Origin: Clusia tigrina
Lineage: Eukaryota > Arthropoda > Insecta > Diptera > Clusiidae
Direction: 5' to 3'
Assembly (NCBI GenBank): GCA_920105625.2
Contig: OV050031.1
Coordinates: forward strand, 125,830,275-125,894,274
DNA: 64,000 nucleotides
A program made the translations under genes and the position numbers. The notes beneath the pieces were generated by a model, which was not told the DNA's origin, did no database searches, and saw only the letters and a list, made by a program, of their open reading frames with translations. This document shows positions 55,293 to 64,000 of the stretch, piece by piece. How positions within the stretch are numbered: position 1 is the stretch's first letter; every line of letters starts with the position of its first letter.

Positions 55293-56335
55293 TCAGGGTT
55301 GCCAGTCTCGATGGACTGTAGGAGTGCCTCCGGGTCTATGTAAGAGCCCATAATCCAAATCCTTGACCGTGGACAAGTTGGCCTTATGACTTGGTAAGTG
55401 TAACAAGTTGCTAAATCTGAGGTCCCGAGCAAGACAATTGAAAGGTTTTAGCTCATGCAAAAAGTGGCATTTGATATGGCTCGTGACTATGTCTCTAATA
55501 AGCTTTTCCGAGGAAATTTTCCTTCGCATTTCTAGTGTCGGCAATTCCAACAAATGGCTTCTACTTCTATACTCAGGCTTACCAATATTCCAACAGTGAG
55601 AGTGAATGGCGAATCTAGTAAAACGTTTCTTAACCTTCTCAACCCTTAATGATGAACCCAAGTAGAACGGATCCCAAATTATGCTGCAATATTCCAGATT
55701 TGATCTTACAAATGAAAAGTACAAATTCTTGAAAAATATTTTGGAATTCACTTGAATTCCTCATCACGAAGCCGAGCAAAGACCTGGACTTGGCAATCTT
55801 AAAGTCTATATGTCTAGAAAAGGACATTTTCGAAGTAAGGATTTCTCCAAAATCTTTGTTTTCGTAATTTTTGAGAGAGTAGCACCTATCTAGTATTGAA
55901 TTTCAATCAAATCTTACGTCTACTGAAAGACAAGTATTGACATTTACTAGCATTAAGAGGCAAAGAATTAGTATCACACCATGTTTCCAATATTGATAAG
56001 TCCTCTTGAAGTTTAATTCAGTCAGATAAGTTTCTTACACCATTGTATATTTTTAAGTCATCTGCGTACACCAGACAACGTGATGTCAAGAAAACGTCCG
56101 GAATATCATTAACATCAAGAAAAGTAGCGGCCTAGAGGTACACCTGATGATACCTTTATGACATCTGATGTAGTATTTTTTATGCGAACGAATTGAGTCC
56201 TATCAGTAAGGTAAGATGCAAACCACTTAAATATGCTTCAATGAAGCCCAATTGATTCCAGCTTTTCGAGTAGAATTTTGTGATTAACCCTGTCAAAAGC
56301 TTTTGAAAAGTCGGTGCATATGACATCGCACTGTC
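55293..56335 (-). pseudogene. CR1/Jockey-group RT fragment
   Basis: Starts at about 56335 with VICTDFSKAFDRVNHKILLEKLESIGL, then WFASYLTDRTQFV and VSSGVPLGR (GVPQGS expected). The frame 55293-55751 (152 codons) carries the ORF2 end: FSFVRSNLEYCSIIWDPF, RVEKVKKRFTRFAI and LRFSNLLHLPSHK. The catalytic YADD region between them is degraded. Same group as the 24-kb element. Confidence 0.75.
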
Positions 56336-56880
56336 AACAGGCCGGTTTCAAATTGTTTTAAGACAAAATTTGAAAATAAGGCCGTAATCTTTATTTCTAT
56401 AATCCTTGATATGTATCTTATGATGATTTATGAAGAAATCATCCCCATTGCTGAGCTCGCACGCACAAGGAAAGGTAAAAGGTATTTCGAAGTCGATCTA
56501 TCCTGACATCAGACTTCTACACTCGATAGAATTTCTTTTTGCTGTTGGAAAGACGGATAGGTGGTTGAAGAGGCAGGGTGAGAACCCAAACGGAACACGC
56601 GTGCAGTTTGTAGAAGTGTGTGGAGATAAATTTCACCCTAAACAACAAGAATTGCTTTTGGAGGGCTTGGACGTATGACCAAGTAACTGGAAAGTTGCAT
56701 TGGATTAGGAAAGTATTCATTGATGGAGAGCTTATACCAGGCATTGTCAATATTCTTCGGCAATTTTTATAGTTTAAATAATAATAGTTATTTTTTTCTT
56801 ATTCAAACGTTATAATAATACATACATATATAGCTTTTATAATATTGCAACTAATTTATACATTTAAAAACTAGCGAGCA
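56336..56880. other. Unassigned sequence with one 82-codon frame
   Basis: The + strand frame 56430-56678 has no recognised motif, and no repeat partner is in the window. The rest is AT-rich. Confidence 0.4.
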
Positions 56881-56933
56881 ATTTAATTTTATATATTATA
56901 TTCAGCTGGATAATTCACACCGCATTGGTGTAA

Positions 56934-57270
56934 CTAGTGATTTGTGAGGTCTCTGGGCTTCGTTCTCTTAAGACGTCGTTTCGTTTTGTTTAGTTCGGAG
57001 AGTTTCGATGCCTCTTCGTTTATGTGGTGTTGAAGTCGTTCGTAATGTAAGATTTCGACATTGGTAATTTCGCCGCGTACAGTCTTCACGCCAAGATCTC
57101 TGTGGAGGTCTGACATTCGTACGTACCAGGGTGCATTAACTATGTTGCGTAGAACTTTGTTTTGAAATCTTTGTATTCTTTTAATATTGCTTTGTGTAGT
57201 GCATCCCCAAAGTTGAATGCCATAACTCCATACGGATTTCAAGATTTGATTATATAACAAAAGCTTCTTA
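56934..57270 (-). pseudogene. Jockey ORF2 C-terminal end
   Basis: 108 codons: LLYNQILKSVWSYGIQLWGC, IKRIQRFQNKVLRNIVNAPWYV, then KTKRRLKRTKPRDL. These are standard for the end of Jockey-clade ORF2. A mariner-like end lies directly upstream. Confidence 0.82.
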
Positions 57271-57345
57271 TACGAGGTGTGATCAAAAAATAACCGTTAT
57301 TGTGTGATCAAAAAATAAAGTATTTATTTATTCATCAACAACTAT
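57271..57345. mobile_element. Mariner-like terminal fragment in Jockey RT
   Basis: Begins TACGAGGTGTGATCAAAA at a TA, like the inverted-repeat ends of some mariner elements. GTGTGATCAAAAAATAA occurs a second time at 57302-57318. It replaces about 200 bases of Jockey RT between GGTKEI sequence and the ORF2 end. No transposase is present. Confidence 0.5.
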
Positions 57346-58418
57346 ATTGTGCCCTTAGATTTTGTGTTATTTATTTTAATTCTCCATTTCTTTGTCCAAT
57401 TATATATTGAATTCACGGCACGCTGGAGTTTCTCTACTCAGATTTCCTTTGTGCCACCAGTAGCCATGAGTGCCGTATCGTCAGCGAATGTTGCGGTAAT
57501 ATGGTTTTGTTCGATCGGTAAATCGCTTGTGAATAGGAGATAGGGTAGGAGCCCTAGGATGCTGCCTTAAGGAACACCTTAACTTCGCGGAGCCCAGAAT
57601 AGGCATCATCTTGCTTAATTCTGAAGTGTCTTTTTTGAGTGTATAAATCAATAATTTCACAATATTCGACAGGTAGAATCAATTGCATTTTATGGAGCAG
57701 ACCTTTATGCCAAACTTTATCGAATGCCTGCGCTACATCTAGAAATACCACATTACAGACTTTTTTCTCTTTAAATGAGTTTTCAATAACTTCGACGATC
57801 CTGTGACCTTGATCTATAGTTGAATGTTGTCTTCTGAAACCAAATTGGTGTGTTGGTGTGAGATTATTTTCTTCTATAATTGGCTGGAGTTTATTATGTA
57901 GCAGCTTCTCTAAGACTTTCGATTGTATGGGTAACAGAAAGATTGGTCTGTATGATGACAATTCTTGTGATACTTTACATGGTTTGGGAAGCATTATTTC
58001 TTCGGCCACTTCCCAGATGCTTGGGACATGTCGAAGTTTAAATGTGGCATTATACAAAGTTGAAAGATTTTCAATACATACCTGTGGCAGCTCTTTCAAA
58101 ATTTCTGCGGTTATCAGATAAAAAAATGGGCTTTTTTCAATATTAGGTTTTTTTTATCTCTCATTTTACTTCGGAAGGGGTACACCTCAGAGTGCCTGCC
58201 GTATTCTCATAGTTGATGCTGTGATTCGTGTCAGTTTCTACGCCATCATTTGGCGTAAAGGTTTTCATTAGCTGGTCTGAAAAAGTGTGAGGCTTTTCAA
58301 TGTTGCTTTTGGACCAGCCACCATTAGCCATTTTAATTGGAGGAATCGGAAATGTGGGCCTTTTTATGTTATTCGTGGCTTTCCAGAAAGAGTAGTCATT
58401 GTTTTTTTCGTGTGACAT
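57346..58418 (-). pseudogene. Jockey ORF2 reverse transcriptase
   Basis: From the 5' side: linker (58161-58418, NNDYSFWKATNNIKRP), then RT frame 57554-58099 with IMLPKPCKV, SYRPIFLLPIQSKVLEKLL, HQFGFRRQHST, FLDVAQAFDKVWHKG. Next comes ADDTALMATGGTKEI (catalytic ADD) at 57440-57490 after a frame shift near 57553. Duplicated at 62869-64000. Confidence 0.85.
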
Positions 58419-58800
58419 GTTTCGTAAGAGCCTGCTAGTCGATTCATTTTTGAAAACCTTTATTTCTTGAATTCATTTCTTTGTAGCTTTGTTAAGCAAA
58501 TGTTTATCATTGGGTGACTTACTTTGGTGCCAGCGACCCCGGAGTTTCCTTTTGTTTGTTATTAGAATTTTTATTTCTTTCGGAGAGAAACATCCTTCGA
58601 ATTTTGTTTTTAAAATTGGTGTGTTAGCCCAAGCAGCATTTGGATATTTTGCGTTATTTTGCTCATGATTTGTAATTCGTGTTGATATTTGGTGAGCCCG
58701 TTCGCACTCCGTAGCATTATTTTTGGTATCATTGTTTATGAGGGCAATTTTGTTGTATTGAGCCCTGCTCGAGCCTTACTAGACGAGTTTCTAGTCTTTT
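58419..58800 (-). pseudogene. Jockey ORF2 linker region
   Basis: Minus strand reads KFEGCFSPKEIKILITNKRKLRGRW and NKATKK, the region between endonuclease and RT. The endonuclease itself is missing; ORF1 sequence lies directly 5' of this, so about 700 bases have been deleted. Confidence 0.65.
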
Positions 58801-58899
58801 ATTAAATTCTTCTTGTTTCTTTAATTGTTTTAAAATTTGAGACAATATTTCTTCTACAGAATTGGACTTTGTGGCATTCTTGTTTCTCGCTATTTGAGC

Positions 58900-59260
58900 A
58901 TAACATAGTCTTTGCTGATTATTTTCGTTTACATTGGTCTACGTAGTTCGCATTGCAGGTGGGTTTACTGTACCTGGCTGAAAAGGTTTTTTCTCTTAGG
59001 TGGTTCCGATACGTATTTTTTGCAGTTCTTGCGGCACCATACAACCTCTATAGTTTGCTGGATGCGCTTCACTGCAGTTACAACATTTTGGTTGCTGGTT
59101 GTCTGGTTTAGTACAGGATGAAGTAATGTGCTTTCCTGTGCATTTAACGCACCGTGCTTCTTTGCCATAATAATTTATTTTGTGACCATATAACTGAAAG
59201 TTTTTGCATTGTGGATTTAGTTTTGAGTGTTTTAAGGGCTCTATTTCTAATATAGAGTTT
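58900..59260 (-). pseudogene. Jockey ORF1 zinc-knuckle region
   Basis: Minus strand: NYYGKEARCVKCTGKHITSSC, then KCCNCSEAHPANYRGC, then a basic stretch. These are the paired CCHC knuckles near the end of Jockey ORF1 (Gag-like, RNA-binding) proteins. Stops and shifts are frequent. Confidence 0.72.
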
Positions 59261-60439
59261 AAAATATTGGGTTTTTATATATTTTTTAATATCTTCGCTT
59301 GCAGAGAATGTTAAAAAAAGTATCTAGTGGGTCCTTTGAATTTCATTTTAATTTGTTTGTGGCGTTAATTATTTTATATCCTTGATCTTGAAGATCTAGA
59401 AGAATTAATTTTAACGATGCAGTTTTTTAGCCATTACTCTGATGGGACGATCTTGTGTGCTCTTGTAAGTATTCCAAGATAAATTTGCATTTGACAACAA
59501 TTTGGTTATGGCTCTATAGACATCGCTATTAAAAAGACTTATTTTAAAAACTCCATTGTATAATAGTTTCAATGACAATGTGCTGCTAATATTTTTCTAT
59601 ATCAAGTTATACATTTCTTTGTACTCGCCGACTCACATGATCATAACAGGATGGGGACGTTTTTCTTTCTTTTTAATCGGTTCATTATTGGTTTTAAGTT
59701 TTTTGGAACTCACATGGTTATCTGAGTTATTATTACAACTTTGAATATGTTCGGGAGATGAATTTACCTTCCTTCTCGTAACGTGTTTATTCCTTTTAAG
59801 TAATCATTCAGTTTCTCTGGCCAATTCCAGTTTAAATGTTATAAAAATAAGACCAGAGAGGATACAATTTTCACCGACTCTTTTTTGTATATTTATGTAC
59901 AGCATTGACTCCTTGATTTTTTAAGTCCTCGATAATCTCTTCCTCAAGAGTGGGGATCAAGTTCCTGTCGAATATTGTGGCTTTGCAGGGGTTTAAACTC
60001 GCGTTTAGGGTGAATGTTACTTTGCATGTTAGTTAATAACATAAGGCTGCCATGTCGGAGCACTGCTACTCGAAGCCAAAGCTTTATTTTTTGCGAACAC
60101 GGTGAAATTTTTAAGGGGTTTATTATCTTCTGCTGATTTTAAAATAAAAAATTAGGGAATTTTCAATAGGATCACTTGCAGTGCGTAATGCAGGAAAAAC
60201 TTCTTCAGTTATATTTAATCTTTTTTTTTGATTTAGGATTGGATAATGGACTTTCTTGGAGTCCATTAAACCGCTTAGCTGAGTATGACAGAATTCCGTC
60301 AAACATTAGACATCACTTTCCACTATGTATATATAAGAGTATATATACCGACCGCCATTCGAAAACGAGCAGAAATACGGACGGGAACAAGGACACGTTC
60401 CGACGTGGCGAACAGGAAAATGACCTGGAACGATAGGGA
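59261..60439. other. Probable degraded Jockey ORF1 and unassigned sequence
   Basis: The minus strand from about 59260 to 59970 has the expected position of ORF1 N-terminal sequence, but is too broken to read with confidence. The remainder to 60440 has no recognised motif. Confidence 0.4.
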
Positions 60440-61300
60440 AATATGTTACTGGCCACCACACCAACGCATCTAAAACATCTAGCTGGTGGACTAACCAGGA
60501 ATAGAGCTGAAACAGGAGTCAGAGTCTCTCTTCTACCATCGAATAAGTTACGGTTTTGTGACATATATAAGACGACGGGTTTAAGTGGCGCCGGAGCAAA
60601 TTTGTACATGAGATACTTTAAGGAGGGTTGGACACACGACGCGGCAAAAGTGAATGCCCTCACAATGTAGCTCGGAAACGGAATGCCACAGAGGTCTCTA
60701 CTGTGATGAACAATGTGGCAAAAAGAAGCAGGACGACAAATATCGTAGCCAGGGGTACGATGCCAGCTATGCTAGTGCCGCTAGGACCATAAGAATGGCT
60801 GTCCTACCCCAGGCGTTTCCCGAGCATGTCCTTACACGAGAAAAACTCGGTGTAATTGCCGAAGCATTCGTGGCCGGCTTGCCTTAGGGGTGAAAAATTA
60901 CTATAGCCTTTGAAGGAATATACTTCCGCCCAGGAAAAATTCTGTTTGACTGCCTCCGCAAGGAAACTGCACAATGGGTGCAGGAAGTAGTCCCTAAACT
61001 ACCTGGGTGGAAGAGAGTGACCTGACGACTTGCCTAGGTGACAACCTATCGAGGATACACTTCATGACGACCTACTTTCCCGTGGTTGCAGGTGGGGAAG
61101 ACAGCACGCTCCTAGATATCCTCGTTACCCAGAAAGTGGGACTCCATATCTCGTTTTGGAAGATATTCAACGGTAAGGAGGAAAATAACGAAAAGCTGTG
61201 ACGATATTGATCGACGAAAATTCCCTAGGCTCTATAAAGGAGCTCGAGAGCTCTCTGGACTACAGGTTTGGTGCCGTTGGCTAATATCACCGAAGAAAGA
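60440..61300 (+). pseudogene. LOA-type ORF1 (DUF4780-like), degenerate
   Basis: Reads LSGAGANLYMRYFKEGWTHDAAKV near 60575-60655 (the LSGAxxxR motif of these ORF1s). Then comes PQAFPEHVLTREKLGVIAEAFVAGLP, a TAG, and FRPGKILFDCLRKET. DNLSRIHFMTTYFPVVAGG and then the ILIDENSLGSIKELES segment follow. Same family type as 5482-6885 but a different element. Confidence 0.7.
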
Positions 61301-61399
61301 AGTCTTCTCCGCACGAACGTGAGGCTGATGAGGATGGTTTAATCCAAATACAGCTGGATGGCAACTGCATGACTGCGGCACTGCGTCAGAGGACTACCA

Positions 61400-62590
61400 A
61401 ACTCTGACGGAAGAAGCACAAATCAACCTGCATCACGCGAAAGTCGTATCTGTGGTAATCACGAGATGCTTCACCAAACAAAAACTTGGGCTCGTGCTGG
61501 TCCAGGAAGCCATGGTGCACAGGGGTCAGGTCAAGGACCTGATATGTAAAGACATACGGGTAAAGTATATTATTCGATCCACTCGCCCTAGGGCTTGTAT
61601 TATCCTACGTAGTACCTCTAACTTTTTATGTCTTTCAGAATATCTAGGAATATTATGCACAATCTCAACCAGGTAACTAAGATATCGAACTTGAAATATT
61701 GGTTGAGGAACTAAATAAGGCCATAATAAATTAAGGTACAAAGGCTTGCTGGGGTCTGAATAGCTGGGGCTATGAGAAGTTGTTTTTACAACCGCCCTGA
61801 ACGTCATTCTGTAACTTACACCCCTGCACATATTTGTGGAAACACAAGAGAAGTAGAGGGATCTGAATTGAATGAAGTGGAAGTCTCATCGGGCGTCAGA
61901 TGGTCGAAACATTCCAGACATCTGTGTAACGAAGAACTTTACAGAGACACGCTACAACTTCATAAGTTATTTAAAACAGAGTGGAGCTACAAAAATGTGT
62001 GCCGAGGTATCAGCGAAACCTACTGGCTACATCACTCCACCATATCCAGGTATACCGACGGGTCTCTTACAGAAGAGGGTTCTGGCGCGGGTTATTTGGT
62101 CGATTACATAAGTACTATGAATCACTAGCCAAATATACTCGCATCTTCCAGCAGGAAACCCACGCTATGGACAGATGTGCACAATTCAATATTGAAAAAG
62201 GTTATGAGCGCAAGAATGTTGCCATCCTATCGGACAGCCAAGCGACTCTCCTCAGATAAATTCAAAACTGTAATGGGAACTGCAAGAGATTGAGATTGCC
62301 GATGACTTGCAAGGAATTGCCCAGAACCCTTGTGGTGTAGTCAAACCACCATAGGATTGATGAGGCATACCTGCGTTAATATTTCAGGCCTAAAGGTATC
62401 AAAGGGTCTGTTAGGGACATACCAACTAAAAAGATTCGAATTACTCATCAATCTCTTGAAGAATAATTTTAGGATGCTACTCACAGGACACATTAAATTC
62501 ACATATGATGAGGATGGTCACCTCAGACATTCACCTCGGACGGCTCCTGCAGATTCTGTATGAAGGAAGAGGACACGTCCTTGCATGTGC
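61400..62590 (+). pseudogene. LOA-type ORF2, RT deleted
   Basis: An endonuclease start is at about 61440-61680 (FTKQKLGLVLVQEAMVHRGQVKDL, RPRACIILRSTSNFLCLSEYL). RNase H follows at about 62030-62260: RYTDGSLTEEGSGAG, then a FQQETHAMDRCAQF stretch and AILSDSQATL. A C-terminal Cys/His remnant ([15 protein letters not shown]) is at about 62545-62590. The whole RT is missing. Confidence 0.7.
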
Positions 62591-62607
62591 TGATAAAATG
62601 ACCGCCT

Positions 62608-62868
<261 letters not shown>

Positions 62869-64000
62869 CGTCAGCGAATGTTGCGGTAATATGGTTTTGT
62901 TCGATCGGTAAATCGCTTGTGAATAGGAGATAGGGTAGGAGCCCTAGGATGCTGCCTTAAGGAACACCTTAACTTCGCGGAGGCCAGAATAGGCATCATC
63001 TTGCTTAATTCTGAAGTGTCTTTTTTGAGTGTATAAATCAATAATTTCACAATATTCGACAGGTAGAATCAATTGCATTTTATGGAGCAGACCTTTATGC
63101 CAAACTTTATCGAATGCCTGCTCTACATCTAGAAATACCACATTACAGACTTTTTTCTCTTTAAATGAGTTTTCAATAACTTCGACGATCCTGTGACCTT
63201 GATCTATAGTTGAATGTTGTCTTCTGAAACCAAATTGGTGTGTTGGTGTGAGATTATTTTCTTCTATAATTGGCTGGAGTTTATTATGTAGCAGCTTCTC
63301 TAAGACTTTCGATTGTATGGGTAACAGAAAGATTGGTCTGTATGATGACAATTCTTGTGATACTTTACATGGTTTGGGAAGCATTATTTCTTCGGCCACT
63401 TCCCAGATGCTTGGGACATGTCGAAGTTTAAATGTGGCATTATACAAAGTTGAAAGATTTTCAATACATACCTGTGGCAGCTCTTTCAAAATTTCTGCGG
63501 TTATCAGATAAAAAAATGGACTTTTTTCAATATTAGGTTTTTTTTATCTCTCATTTTACTTCGGAAGGGGTACACCTCAGAGTGCCTGCCGTATTCTCAT
63601 AGTTGATGCTGTGATTCGTGTAAGTTTCTACGCCATCATTTGGCGTAAAGGTTTTCATTAGCTGGTCTGAAAAAGTGTGAGGCTTTTCAATGTTGCTTTT
63701 AGACCAGCCACCATTAGCCATTTTAATTGGAGGAATCGGAAATGTGGGCCTTTTTATGTTATTCGTGGCTTTCCAGAAAGAGTAGTCATTGTTTTTTTCG
63801 TGTGACATGTTTCGTAAGAGCCTGCTAGTCGATTCATTTTTGAAAACCTTTATTTCTTGAATTCATTTCTTTGTAGCTTTGTTAAGCAAATGTTTATCAT
63901 TGGGTGACTTACTTTGGTGCCAGCGACCCCGGAGTTTCCTTTTGTTTGTTATTAGAATTTTTATTTCTTTCGGATAGAAACATCCTTCGAATTTTGTTTT
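62869..64000 (-). repeat. Second copy of Jockey RT segment (offset 5390)
   Basis: Matches 57479-58610 with about six substitutions over 1.13 kb and no indels seen. Coding blocks repeat those of the first copy (62944-63489, 63551-63808), including FLDVEQAFDKVWHKG. The match continues to the window end. With the shared mariner-like end, it points to a local duplication of about 5.4 kb. Confidence 0.92.

Noticed and set aside
56430..56678. 82-codon plus-strand frame considered as a host exon or DNA transposon
   Set aside because: No motif of either kind could be recognised.

Overview
This window looks like a transposon-dense, probably heterochromatic stretch of an insect genome, most likely a fly. 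No intact single-copy host gene is visible. Nearly everything that can be named is a retrotransposon, mostly broken, in both orientations and often one inside another. The families seen are LOA-clade and R1-clade non-LTR elements, CR1/Jockey-group and Jockey-clade non-LTR elements, BEL/Pao and Ty3/gypsy LTR elements, and mariner-like ends. The species cannot be fixed from the sequence. Names rest on motifs read by eye, not on database searches.

1-24.9 kb: an old CR1/Jockey-group element (+ strand) took a BEL/Pao insertion (- strand) with a 5-bp target duplication CAGAC in its reverse transcriptase. About 6.4 kb of this composite (an unassigned AT-rich segment, the CR1 5' half, the BEL 3' LTR, polypurine tract, Env and pol tail) is tandemly repeated: copy A 1-12121, copy B from 12122. 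Copy A alone carries a 5.7-kb LOA element (4893-10599) with a 12-bp target duplication and an intact 1215-codon ORF2. The last unit runs into the rest of the BEL element (integrase, RT, protease, gag, primer-binding site, 5' LTR, up to 23817), and the CR1 RT then resumes.

24.9-35.4 kb: a 10.2-kb Ty3/gypsy element (- strand) with a tRNA-Ser-type primer-binding site, a Gag with three zinc knuckles, protease, an RT whose catalytic YxDD reads YLDN, and integrase. Two extra reading frames lie near its 3' LTR; one resembles the N-terminus of the host protein ODR4.

35.4-56.3 kb: layered debris. An R1 element sits inside a minus-strand CR1/Jockey-group element. A Jockey element (45.7-51.66 kb) is interrupted by an LTR element that encodes only Gag and protease, with 62-bp tandem repeats in its LTRs. 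An old gypsy pol seems to be split across this block.

56.3-64 kb: a Jockey element (- strand) with a mariner-like end, an LOA remnant with its RT deleted, a TA microsatellite, and a second copy of the mariner/Jockey segment 5390 bp downstream, indicating a second local duplication that runs off the window.

Relative order inferred: CR1, then BEL (its LTRs differ at about 7 sites), then the tandem duplication (duplicated LTRs differ at about 3 sites), then LOA in one copy. The gypsy element entered the CR1 3' end independently.
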